Of a DNA stretch of 64,000 nucleotides, positions 56,236 to 64,000 are shown one piece after another. The notes under the pieces were generated by a model. That model did no database searches. It was given only the letters and a program-made list of their open reading frames with translations, and had not been told where the DNA came from. The position numbers and the translations under genes are program-made. Position 1 is the first letter of the stretch, and each line of letters opens with the position of its first letter. The DNA comes from Flavobacteriaceae bacterium (GTDB lineage: Bacteria; Bacteroidota; Bacteroidia; Flavobacteriales; Flavobacteriaceae), in contig JANRDC010000004.1 of NCBI GenBank assembly GCA_030726725.1, positions 1-64,000 of the forward strand, read 5' to 3'.

Positions 56236-59145
56236 TTGCAGAACGCGATCTTTTCTCAGCTACAAGAACAACTTGAGGGAAAACTACAATGGGATCAGGG
56301 AACCAGGGCCATGTTTGCCACCGATGGTTCTGTGTACCGAAAACTGCCTTTAGGGGTAGCCTTCCCCAAGGGTTTAGAGGACTTAAAAAAAATATTGGCC
56401 TGGGCACAAACCCACCAAATCAGCATCATTCCCAGAACAGCAGGGACCTCACTAGCAGGCCAGTGCGTAGGGGATGGCTTGGTGGTTGACGTTTCCCGTC
56501 ATTGGACTAAGATCATCGATCTGGATGTACAAGCGCGCACTGTAGTGGTTCAACCAGGTGTAATCCGCGATGAACTCAATGAATTTCTCAAACCGCATGG
56601 GTTATTTTTTGGCCCCAATACCTCAACATCAAATCGATGTATGATCGGTGGAATGGTGGGAAACAATTCCTCAGGAACGACCTCCATCAAGTACGGTGTT
56701 ACCCGAGATAAAGTAGCTGCTGTAGAGGTATTGCTCAGCGACGGTAGTACCGCCAAAATCGGTCCGCTTTCCACAGCAGAATTAAATGAAAAAATATCCA
56801 ATGATAATTTCGAGGGAAAAATCTACAGAGGCCTACTGGATTTGCTCGGTCCTCAGGAAGTACAAAAACGCATCATCGATGCGTTTCCCAAAAAAGAAAT
56901 TCACCGCAGGAACACGGGTTACGCAGTTGATTTATTGTTTGACAGCGAATTTTTAGGCGGGGATCAACCTGGCTTCAATTTGATACCATTGCTGTGCGGC
57001 AGCGAAGGAACTCTGGCATTTACCACGTCAATCACCCTAAAACTCGACCCACTTCCTCCAGCAGTTGGGGCGATGATGGTGACTCATTATCGTTCGATAG
57101 AAGATTGTATGTCAGACGTTTATCCTTTGATGCAAGAAGGATTGTACAGTTGTGAAATGATGGATAAAGTTATTTTAGACTGTACCAAAAACAACCGAGA
57201 ACAACAGGCCAATCGATACTTTATCCAAGGTGATCCAGCGGCGGTCCTCATGCTTGAAGTACGCGCAGACAACCAAACTGAGCTGGATGAAAAATTATTT
57301 CAACTCAGCAAAAGAATAACTGAGTCCGGTTTGAGTTACGCACATCCCATACTGCCCCAAAACGAAATCACCAAAGCTGAGACATTGCGCAAGGCCGGTT
57401 TGGGCCTGCTGGGCAACATGGTGGGCGATCGAAAAGCAGTGGCCTGCATTGAAGATACCGCAGTTGCTTTGGAAGATTTAAAATTCTTTATCGGCGAATT
57501 CACCGAGTTGATGGGTCGTTATGAACAAGATGCTGTTTATTACGCCCATGCAGGTGCCGGAGAAATACACCTGAGGCCCATACTCAATCTCAAGAAGACA
57601 GAGGATGTGGTTTTGTTTCGATCCATTACCACAGAAGTCGCTGAGTTGACAAAAAAATACAAAGGTTCGTTTAGCGGGGAGCACGGAGATGGAATTGTAC
57701 GTGCTGAATTCATACCCTTGTTAATCGGCGATGAAAACTATGAGGTGCTGAGGTCAGTTAAAAAGCTATTTGACCCCAATCACTTATTGAATCCAGGAAA
57801 AATTGTAGAGGCGTACAAGATGGACGAGTCACTTCGCTATGAGGTGGATCGCGAGGAGCCAGAAGTGGAGACATTTTTAGACTTTTCCGACAAAATGGGA
57901 ATACTCAGGGCTGCTGAAGCCTGTAATGGAAGTGGGGATTGTCGAAAAACCCATCAAGCTGCAGGCGGTATGTGTCCGAGTTACCAAGCCACCAAAGAGG
58001 AGAAAGACACCACTAGGGGAAGGGCCAATGTGCTGAGAGAAATGATCACCCAAGGAGGCATGACCAAGCCGGATAACGCTGAAGTAGTCAAAGATTCATT
58101 GGATTTGTGTGTGGGATGTAAAGCGTGTGCGAGTGAATGCCCGAGCAATGTGGACATGACCACCATGAAAGCAGAGTTTTTATACCAATACCAGGAGCTC
58201 AATGGATATTCATTAAGGGCTCAATTCTTTGCTTACAGCGGGGTAATCAATCAGTGGGCACAAAAACTCGCCCCATTGGCCAACGCGGTGAACAGTTCAA
58301 CCCTTTTCTCCGGTTTGCTCAAAAAATCTCTAGGTATCGCGCCCGCCCGAAAAATTCCCAAAGTTTATCGCCAGCGTTTTGCTCATTGGCACAAAACACT
58401 GATTTCCCAATACCGTCCCTCGGGCAAAGAAGTCGTATTGTTTATCGACGAGTTTACCAACACACTGGATGTACCTGTGGGTAAGGATGCCCTGGAGCTC
58501 TTGATTCGTTTGGGCTATCAGGTACATATTTACCAAGGAGATAGCGGGCGAACCTATTTATCAAAAGGGTTTTTAAAACAAGCCCAAAAAGCAGCCCGAA
58601 TCAACTTGGAAGCATTGGCCCCCTATGCCGCCCAATCGATACCTATTTTAGGTGTTGAACCTTCAGCTGTACTCAGCTTTAAAGACGAGTACCCAAGGAT
58701 GTTGTCTTCGGATCCGAGATCGACTAGCCTGGCAAAAAACAGCATGACTGTAGAACACTTTCTAGCTCAGGAAGCGGGCGCGGGAAATATTTCTCCCAAA
58801 CAATTTACTGGCGCGTCTAAAGAAATAAAGGTTCACTGTCATTGCCACCAAAAAGCTTTGGAAAATGCCAAGGACACCTTCGACATCTTAAATCTTCCCG
58901 AAAAGTATCAAGTCGCCTTAATCAATTCAGGATGTTGCGGGATGGCTGGGTCATTTGGCTATGAAAAAGAGCATTATCAGGTAAGCATGGATATCGGCAA
59001 TCTCAGACTGTTTCCCGCTGTGCGCAAGGCTGAGAAACATGTTGAAATCGCAGCCAATGGAACTAGTTGTCGCCATCAGATCGAAGACGGCACCAAGAAA
59101 AAAGCAAAACACCCAGTGACCTTGCTTTTGGAGGCATTGGCGTGA
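56236..59145 (+). CDS. FAD-binding and (Fe-S)-binding D-2-hydroxyacid dehydrogenase (YdiJ/GlcD-GlcF type)
   Basis: A 969-aa fusion that oxidises a D-2-hydroxy acid, such as D-lactate, D-2-hydroxyglutarate or glycolate. Domain order: a VAO-type FAD domain (IIPRTAGTSLAGQCVGDGLVVDVSRHW and MIGGMVGNNSSGTTSIKYG), its C-terminal FAD-oxidase domain ending GDGIVRAEFIP...NPGKIV, a ferredoxin-like pair of clusters (CNGSGDC...CPSYQ and CVGCKACASECPSNVD), and a GlcF-like CCG domain (HCHCHQKAL, SGCCGMAGSFGYE). All parts are intact. I choose TTG 56236 because a -7 box covers the earlier candidate starts and homologues begin here (QNAIFSQLQEQLEG). Substrate is undetermined. Confidence 0.9.
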   Translation: MQNAIFSQLQEQLEGKLQWDQGTRAMFATDGSVYRKLPLGVAFPKGLEDLKKILAWAQTHQISIIPRTAGTSLAGQCVGDGLVVDVSRHWTKIIDLDVQARTVVVQPGVIRDELNEFLKPHGLFFGPNTSTSNRCMIGGMVGNNSSGTTSIKYGVTRDKVAAVEVLLSDGSTAKIGPLSTAELNEKISNDNFEGKIYRGLLDLLGPQEVQKRIIDAFPKKEIHRRNTGYAVDLLFDSEFLGGDQPGFNLIPLLCGSEGTLAFTTSITLKLDPLPPAVGAMMVTHYRSIEDCMSDVYPLMQEGLYSCEMMDKVILDCTKNNREQQANRYFIQGDPAAVLMLEVRADNQTELDEKLFQLSKRITESGLSYAHPILPQNEITKAETLRKAGLGLLGNMVGDRKAVACIEDTAVALEDLKFFIGEFTELMGRYEQDAVYYAHAGAGEIHLRPILNLKKTEDVVLFRSITTEVAELTKKYKGSFSGEHGDGIVRAEFIPLLIGDENYEVLRSVKKLFDPNHLLNPGKIVEAYKMDESLRYEVDREEPEVETFLDFSDKMGILRAAEACNGSGDCRKTHQAAGGMCPSYQATKEEKDTTRGRANVLREMITQGGMTKPDNAEVVKDSLDLCVGCKACASECPSNVDMTTMKAEFLYQYQELNGYSLRAQFFAYSGVINQWAQKLAPLANAVNSSTLFSGLLKKSLGIAPARKIPKVYRQRFAHWHKTLISQYRPSGKEVVLFIDEFTNTLDVPVGKDALELLIRLGYQVHIYQGDSGRTYLSKGFLKQAQKAARINLEALAPYAAQSIPILGVEPSAVLSFKDEYPRMLSSDPRSTSLAKNSMTVEHFLAQEAGAGNISPKQFTGASKEIKVHCHCHQKALENAKDTFDILNLPEKYQVALINSGCCGMAGSFGYEKEHYQVSMDIGNLRLFPAVRKAEKHVEIAANGTSCRHQIEDGTKKKAKHPVTLLLEALA

Positions 59146-59150
59146 TGATA

Positions 59151-59180
59151 TTGCCCTTAGTTTTCAATTTGTTATATTTG
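59151..59180 (+). promoter_or_regulatory. Promoter of aroC
   Basis: TTG at 59151-59153, a 19-bp spacer and an exact TATATTTG -7 box at 59173-59180, 13 bp before the ATG. An excellent match to the Bacteroidota consensus. Confidence 0.66.
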
Positions 59181-59193
59181 TAATTTACCTATT

Positions 59194-60273
59194 ATGTCAG
59201 GAAATTCCTTCGGAACACTACTTAAACTATCGACATTTGGCGAATCCCACGGCACTGCTATAGGCGGTGTACTCGATGGTGTTCCTCCTGGAATTACATT
59301 GAACATGGAGGCCATACAACAGGATTTGGACCGAAGAAAACCCGGACAATCCGCCTTGGTTACCCAAAGAAAAGAACCCGATCAGGTACAGCTTTTCTCT
59401 GGTGTCTTTGAGGGAAAAACAACAGGAACACCCATAGGTTTCGCCATATTTAATACCAACCAAAAATCTCAGGATTACACGCATATAGCCGATTCTTACC
59501 GACCTTCTCACGCGGACTACGTATACGATCAAAAGTATGGCTTTCGAGATTACCGCGGGGGAGGTAGAAGTTCCGCTAGAGAGACCGCTGCTCGCGTAGT
59601 GGCTGGTGCCATAGCCAAACAAATCATTCCGTCTATCAGCATTCAGGCCTTTGTCAGCCAAGTGGGTACTGTGGGGCTGGACAAATCTTACCATGAGTTG
59701 GATTTATCCCAGACAGAAAACAATGATGTTCGCTGTCCAGATCAAGAAAAAGCTGCCGAAATGGAGGCATTGATCAAATCCATCAAAAAAGAGGGGGATA
59801 CCATTGGAGGTGTTATCGATTGCGTAATTAAAGGCGTACCTGTCGGTTTAGGAGAACCTGTTTTTGATAAATTACACGCTAGGTTAGGTGCAGCAATGCT
59901 CTCGATTAATGCGGTCAAAGGTTTTGAATACGGCTCAGGATTTTTAGGAGTGACCATGAAAGGAAGCGAACACAACGATGCTTATCAAATAGACGGATCC
60001 ACCACCACCAACCACAGCGGGGGTGTACAAGGCGGCATTTCCAATGGCATGGATATCTATTTTAAAGTAGCATTTAAACCTGTTGCTACCTTGATTCAGC
60101 CATATACCACCATCAATAAATCTGGTGAGCTTGTGGAAACCCATGGCAAGGGTAGACATGATCCCTGTGTTGTTCCCAGAGCCGTGCCCATTGTAGAAGC
60201 TATGGCTGCCCTGGTCATAGCAGACTTTTCTCTGATACGCCAATCGCAATTAAACCCGATACATGAACAATAA
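59194..60273 (+). CDS. aroC: Chorismate synthase
   Basis: A 359-aa FMN-dependent enzyme that makes chorismate from EPSP, the last step of the shikimate pathway. The signatures [38 protein letters not shown] and [16 protein letters not shown] are all present. Length is normal. Its last codons overlap the start of the symporter gene by 11 bp; that link looks positional rather than metabolic. Confidence 0.97.
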   Translation: MSGNSFGTLLKLSTFGESHGTAIGGVLDGVPPGITLNMEAIQQDLDRRKPGQSALVTQRKEPDQVQLFSGVFEGKTTGTPIGFAIFNTNQKSQDYTHIADSYRPSHADYVYDQKYGFRDYRGGGRSSARETAARVVAGAIAKQIIPSISIQAFVSQVGTVGLDKSYHELDLSQTENNDVRCPDQEKAAEMEALIKSIKKEGDTIGGVIDCVIKGVPVGLGEPVFDKLHARLGAAMLSINAVKGFEYGSGFLGVTMKGSEHNDAYQIDGSTTTNHSGGVQGGISNGMDIYFKVAFKPVATLIQPYTTINKSGELVETHGKGRHDPCVVPRAVPIVEAMAALVIADFSLIRQSQLNPIHEQ

Positions 60274-61534
60274 AAAACTACCCCTGCATTGGAAAATCAT
60301 GATCGGTATGGTCATGGGAATTGGATTTGCCTTGGCCATGAATCTATGGAGTTCAGGTCCTGAGTTCATCAGCCATTGGATCAAACCTTGGGGGACCATA
60401 TTTATCAACGCCTTAAAATTGATTGCGGTTCCTTTGATTTTGGCTTCATTGATCAAAGGAGTATCTGACCTAAAAGATGTCTCTAAACTGTCCAAAATGG
60501 GCGGAAAAACCATTGGACTATATTTGGTAACTACCGTGGTAGCTGTCAGTATAGGACTTATGGTGGTTAATTTAATTGGACCTGGGCATTCCATTTCCGA
60601 AACCACCCGACTTGAATTGATTGAAAACTACAGCCAAGATGCTTCAAAAAAAATTGAAGCTGCGCGCGCACAACAAGAAGCAGCCCCACTACAAGCCATC
60701 GTTGACTTAGTACCTGACAATATATTTAAAGCAGCAAGCGATAACGGAAATATGCTGCAAGTGATCTTTTTTGCCTTGTTTTTTGGCATTTCATTGATGC
60801 TGGTTCCAGAAGAAATTGCCAAGCCGGTTAAATCGTTTTTTGATTCCCTCAACGAGGTTATTCTTAAAATGATTGATTTAATTATGTCTGCAGCCCCTTA
60901 TGGTGTGTTTTCGCTAATGGCCGCGTTGGTGGTTGAAGCACCGAGTGTAGACCTATTTCAAGCCTTAGGTATGTATGCGCTGTCTGTAGTCATCGGTCTG
61001 GTGATCATGATTGCCTTTTATTGGCTGTTGGTCTATTTATTTACCGGGAAAAAACCAGCGTTTTTTCAATCAGGTATGGGGCCCGCTCAGTTGTTGGCTT
61101 TTTCAACCAGCTCAAGTGCAGCTACGCTCCCCGTTACCATGGAATGCGTAGAAGAAAATCTTGGGGTAGAAGAGGAGGTGAGCAGTTTTGTGCTTCCGAT
61201 TGGGGCGACCATTAATATGGATGGCACTAGTCTTTATCAAGCGGTTGCAGCCGTTTTTATCGCTCAAGCCTTTGGTATGGAACTTGGATTTGCCGCCCAG
61301 TTGGGCATTGTTGCTACAGCGACATTGGCCTCTATTGGAAGTGCCGCAGTACCCGGTGCTGGTATGGTGATGTTGGTCATTGTTCTTGCCCAAGCTGGAA
61401 TTCCAGAAGCTGGTTTAGCACTTATTTTTGCTGTGGATCGTCCATTGGATATGTGCAGAACTGTGGTCAATGTCTCTGGAGATGCTACTGTTTCTATGAT
61501 TGTAGCAAAATCGGTGGGAAAACTTAAGGATTAG
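60263..61534 (+). CDS. Dicarboxylate/amino acid:cation symporter (DAACS family)
   Basis: A 423-aa Na+- or H+-coupled symporter of the GltP/DctA/Glt(Ph) family for glutamate, aspartate or C4-dicarboxylates. The first hairpin loop contains [23 protein letters not shown]7 has the sodium-site motif [15 protein letters not shown], and the second hairpin [13 protein letters not shown] precedes [17 protein letters not shown]. An insert after TM3 (residues about 105-160) is a soluble loop found in many members. The ATG lies inside aroC. The 3' end overlaps the DCC gene by 11 bp. Confidence 0.93.
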   Translation: MNNKKLPLHWKIMIGMVMGIGFALAMNLWSSGPEFISHWIKPWGTIFINALKLIAVPLILASLIKGVSDLKDVSKLSKMGGKTIGLYLVTTVVAVSIGLMVVNLIGPGHSISETTRLELIENYSQDASKKIEAARAQQEAAPLQAIVDLVPDNIFKAASDNGNMLQVIFFALFFGISLMLVPEEIAKPVKSFFDSLNEVILKMIDLIMSAAPYGVFSLMAALVVEAPSVDLFQALGMYALSVVIGLVIMIAFYWLLVYLFTGKKPAFFQSGMGPAQLLAFSTSSSAATLPVTMECVEENLGVEEEVSSFVLPIGATINMDGTSLYQAVAAVFIAQAFGMELGFAAQLGIVATATLASIGSAAVPGAGMVMLVIVLAQAGIPEAGLALIFAVDRPLDMCRTVVNVSGDATVSMIVAKSVGKLKD

Positions 61535-61949
61535 TATTTACCTCAGATTTTAACGAGCGTATGCTACCGTACTTGAGTTGAGTCGGACAACCTTTTTTTG
61601 AGGTAGGAAACCACCTTTTTCTATGTTGGGCTACAGCGTCGTATACCCAATCAAACACGGGATTTTTGAGCAATAGCAAAACCTTAACCAAAATGTTGTT
61701 CGGTTTTATCAATGCGAGTGCATGAAGCACTGCATCTGACTTCACGTAGACCGATCCACGGGGATGAATCAATATTACAGTGTCATTTGCCTGGGAAGTA
61801 CAACTGTAATGATCCAGTAATTCCCTTCCCAATTCAGTGTGGTTAGGTACGTATTCCAAAGGGGTCTTGGTGGGTATTGAGGATAGGAATTGAACGGCCT
61901 TATGGCAAAGTCCACAAGATCCATCAAAAATCAAAAGCCCAACGCCCAT
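61524..61949 (-). CDS. DCC-family (DUF393) thiol-disulfide oxidoreductase-like protein
   Basis: A 141-aa protein of the DCC/DUF393 family, named for the N-terminal motif, here DGSCGLCHKAVQFL, a CxxC in a thioredoxin-like setting. A hydrophobic helix near residue 90 (ILVKVLLLLK) suggests membrane contact. Function is unproven in the family. The start shares a base with the mutS2 stop (TAATG), so the two are coupled. The 3' end overlaps the symporter gene. Confidence 0.85.
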   Translation of the reverse strand: MGVGLLIFDGSCGLCHKAVQFLSSIPTKTPLEYVPNHTELGRELLDHYSCTSQANDTVILIHPRGSVYVKSDAVLHALALIKPNNILVKVLLLLKNPVFDWVYDAVAQHRKRWFPTSKKGCPTQLKYGSIRSLKSEVNTNP

Positions 61950-64000
61950 TATTTTTTTCTTGAGACAAATTCGAGTTGATCCAAATTCACTTTGGTAGTG
62001 AATACACCGTAATTGACGGTCGCTTTATTTTTTTCAACGGCATCGATAGAACCGATTGCTTTTCCATCAATCATTCGCACCCGATCGCCTACCATCAAGG
62101 TTACTTTGGGAATTTCTGGTGATTGAGCAGCCAATGCCTGTTTTTTCTTTTTTTCTGCCCTCACCTGAGGTAATTGCGCAATCACCTCCTGTTGAACCTC
62201 TTGCAGTACTTGTTTTTCTTTCTTTTCAACAACCGCTGTCTGTTTCTTTCTTTTGGCATTCTCAGATTCTACCAGTTGGAGCAAACCAGAGACCAAAGAA
62301 CGCTTTTTCGTATCCTTAAAGTATTGCAGAGCCAGCTGTTCCACCTTTTGACCTAAGGTCAATACACGTTGGTTTGCATCGTAGAGCTGTTGATACTTAA
62401 CCAGCTTATCTTTGATTTTTGCATTTAACTCTGTCAATCGATTGGCTTCTAGCGCTGCCTTATTCGATTGATCTTTCAGCAAACTGTCTTGTGCGCGAAC
62501 CTGAGAACGCTCTTGCTGTAATTTAGCGATCGTCGCATCGAAACGCACCTTGCCTTTTTCAATCTTTTTCTTAGCTCTATTGATCAATCCAAAAGGAATT
62601 CCATTTTTTTGAGCCACCTCAAAAGTAAACGAGCTGCCCGCTTCCCCCAATACCAACTGATAGGTCGGTGAGAGCGATTGGGCATCAAAAAGCATATTGG
62701 CATTGGAGGCAAAGGGCAGTTCATCTGCCAATATTTTTAAATTGGTATAGTGTGTCGTAATAACACCATAAGACCCTTTGTCGTAAAATTCCTCTAAAAA
62801 AGTCTCGGCCAATGCACCTCCCAATTCAGGATCTGAGCCCGTACCAAATTCATCGATCAGAAACAAGGTGCGTTCATTGCATTTTTTCAAAAACTCATTC
62901 ATGTTCTTCAACCGAGAACTATAGGTGCTCAAATGGTTTTCAATGGACTGATTGTCACCGATATCTGAAAGTATCTTGTCAAAAAAACAAAGCGTGGTCG
63001 CCGGATGAACCGGAATTAAACACCCTGATTGCATCATGATTTGCAAGAGACCAATCGTTTTGAGTGTGATACTCTTACCACCAGCATTGGGGCCTGAAAT
63101 CACCACAATCCTGTTTTGGTCATGCAGGTGAATATCTTGTGGATGTGTGGGCGTATTATTTTTTTTATTGGCTAGATAGAGCAATGGGTGGTATGCTTTC
63201 TTCAAGTGGATTTCTTGTCGATCAGAAATTTGCGGCATAATTCCGTCCATCAACTGAGCATATCGAGCTTTAGCACAAACCATATCCATATGAGCCAAAA
63301 ACGACTGATAGCGCTCTAAATCCGGAGTAAACCTGCGGATACGCTCTGTCAATTGCGCTAAAATGCGCTGAACTTCTTCTTGCTCATCAATTTCAAGCAT
63401 GGAAAGCGCTCGTGAGTGAATCATGCACGATTCGGGTTCTATAAATACGATGCTTCCTGTTTTTGACATGCCTAACGCACTGCCCTTAACTTTTCTTCGA
63501 TGCATGGCCTTTACGGCCAATACGCGGCGATTATCCACAACTGACTCTCTGATATCGTCCAAAAAATCTTGAGCAACAGCACTGCTCATCGCTTGGGAAA
63601 AACTTTTGTTGCGTTTATCCCTGCACAAACCCATTTCCAAACGGATCATCCTCAATCCAGGGGAAGCATCATCTTTAATTTCTCCAAAACGATCAAAAAC
63701 ACTTTGAATCTGTTGAGGTAACTCTGGGCAGGGCAGGTTAGTGGCACTGAGCTGGGCCAACAGGGGAAAGTAATTCCCCATTTTTTTAAAAAAAATATGG
63801 TGGTGGTGCCAAGTCTCATAAAGTTGTGCAATTCTGTGAAACCCAGCAGCGTCCAGTATCATTTGTTCAATCCCCAGTATTTGTACTTCCCGATCAATGG
63901 ATTCAAATCCGTGGTTGGGGATTTTGTTGTTGTTGGAGAAACTGTCGAGGTATTCCGCAGTTTGGGTCATGGCTACAATGGCCTCAGTTTTGTCCACAAA
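61949..64000 (-). CDS. mutS2: MutS2-like protein (5' end beyond window)
   Basis: A partial MutS2 of at least 683 aa; the reading frame is open to the window edge. Compared with family members, roughly 50 N-terminal residues are missing, so the GTG at 63997 is not the start. The ATPase core is intact: GPNAGGKSITLKTIGLLQ, then LIDEFGTGSDPELGGALAE and ITTHYTNLKI. The acidic/lysine-rich coiled coil (Arg/Lys/Gln-rich) and a KOW-like end (VGDRVRMIDGKAIGSIDAV) follow. No Smr nuclease domain is present at the C-terminus, as I recall for flavobacterial homologues. MutS2 acts in recombination control and ribosome rescue in other bacteria. Confidence 0.93.
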   Translation of the reverse strand, partial: FVDKTEAIVAMTQTAEYLDSFSNNNKIPNHGFESIDREVQILGIEQMILDAAGFHRIAQLYETWHHHHIFFKKMGNYFPLLAQLSATNLPCPELPQQIQSVFDRFGEIKDDASPGLRMIRLEMGLCRDKRNKSFSQAMSSAVAQDFLDDIRESVVDNRRVLAVKAMHRRKVKGSALGMSKTGSIVFIEPESCMIHSRALSMLEIDEQEEVQRILAQLTERIRRFTPDLERYQSFLAHMDMVCAKARYAQLMDGIMPQISDRQEIHLKKAYHPLLYLANKKNNTPTHPQDIHLHDQNRIVVISGPNAGGKSITLKTIGLLQIMMQSGCLIPVHPATTLCFFDKILSDIGDNQSIENHLSTYSSRLKNMNEFLKKCNERTLFLIDEFGTGSDPELGGALAETFLEEFYDKGSYGVITTHYTNLKILADELPFASNANMLFDAQSLSPTYQLVLGEAGSSFTFEVAQKNGIPFGLINRAKKKIEKGKVRFDATIAKLQQERSQVRAQDSLLKDQSNKAALEANRLTELNAKIKDKLVKYQQLYDANQRVLTLGQKVEQLALQYFKDTKKRSLVSGLLQLVESENAKRKKQTAVVEKKEKQVLQEVQQEVIAQLPQVRAEKKKKQALAAQSPEIPKVTLMVGDRVRMIDGKAIGSIDAVEKNKATVNYGVFTTKVNLDQLEFVSRKK

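Noticed and set aside
63995-63997. GTG 63997 as the true start of mutS2
   Set aside because: The frame is open to the window edge and about 50 expected N-terminal residues are missing.
1-64000. Mobile element, CRISPR array, prophage or genomic island
   Set aside because: I saw no transposase, integrase, direct-repeat array or att-like duplication; gene content is core metabolism and maintenance with uniform style.

Overview
This window looks like ordinary chromosome of a member of the Bacteroidota, most likely a marine or aquatic flavobacterium. The evidence is: (i) repeated TAnnTTTG -7 promoter boxes with TTG about 20 bp upstream; (ii) almost no Shine-Dalgarno sequences; (iii) family architectures typical of that phylum (a fused alpha/beta 2-oxoacid dehydrogenase E1, an extended LptF/G permease of about 490 aa, RibB with a degenerate RibA half, an HsdR-N protein divergent from holA, a MutS2 ending without an Smr domain, class II IlvC); and (iv) sodium-linked transport (NhaC, a dicarboxylate/glutamate symporter). 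Genus cannot be read from the sequence. Coding density is very high. No stretch over 300 bp lacks a gene, and I see no insertion sequence, prophage, CRISPR array or rRNA.

Layout. 1-2.2 kb: Rrf2 regulator, tRNA-Ser(UGA), TSUP permease, nitroreductase. 2.2-7.8 kb (minus): ftsK-lolA-like-lptF/G-ribB(A), overlapping like one operon. 7.9-9.4 kb (minus): NhaC antiporter. 9.5-18.2 kb (plus): lpd, tilS, dsbD-like, penicillin acylase, then yifB after a terminator. 18.3-30.0 kb: two convergent branched-chain amino acid operons, ilvD-ilvB-ilvN-ilvC-gapN-like ALDH (plus) and leuC-leuD-cimA/leuA-leuB (minus), meeting at a bidirectional terminator. 30.1-38.5 kb: recG, patatin, M20 amidohydrolase, pcrA, YrdC-family protein, OmpA-family lipoprotein. 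38.5-43.9 kb: GT2 glycosyltransferase, HsdR-N protein, holA, DoxX, E1 fusion. 43.9-52.0 kb (minus): ggt, uvrA, LOG-family protein, and a large outer-membrane protein with a dead M1-peptidase domain. 52.1-64 kb: glmM, LpxL-like acyltransferase, rhomboid, TlpA-like lipoprotein, FAD/Fe-S D-2-hydroxyacid dehydrogenase, aroC, Na+ symporter, DCC protein, and mutS2 running off the right edge.

How the genes work together. The clearest pathway is branched-chain amino acid synthesis. IlvB/N, IlvC and IlvD make the valine and isoleucine keto acids. The LeuA-like enzyme has the pyruvate-pocket residues of Leptospira citramalate synthase and sits with leuC, leuD and leuB. Together these would convert pyruvate to 2-oxobutyrate, so isoleucine could be made without threonine deaminase, which is absent from both operons. 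The ALDH at the end of the ilv operon resembles NADP-dependent non-phosphorylating GAPDH and could supply NADPH to IlvC. Envelope functions (LolA, LptF/G, LpxL, OmpA, DsbD, TlpA) and DNA maintenance (FtsK, RecG, PcrA, UvrA, HolA, MutS2, YifB) make up much of the rest.

I do not find a novel multi-gene defence or mobile system. The most interesting points are the citramalate route, several catalytically degenerate domains (RibA half, M1-like domain, an altered thiamine-metal motif in E1), a palindromic divergent promoter with the two -7 boxes 2 bp apart, repeated use of TTG starts, and convergent genes that overlap at their stop codons.
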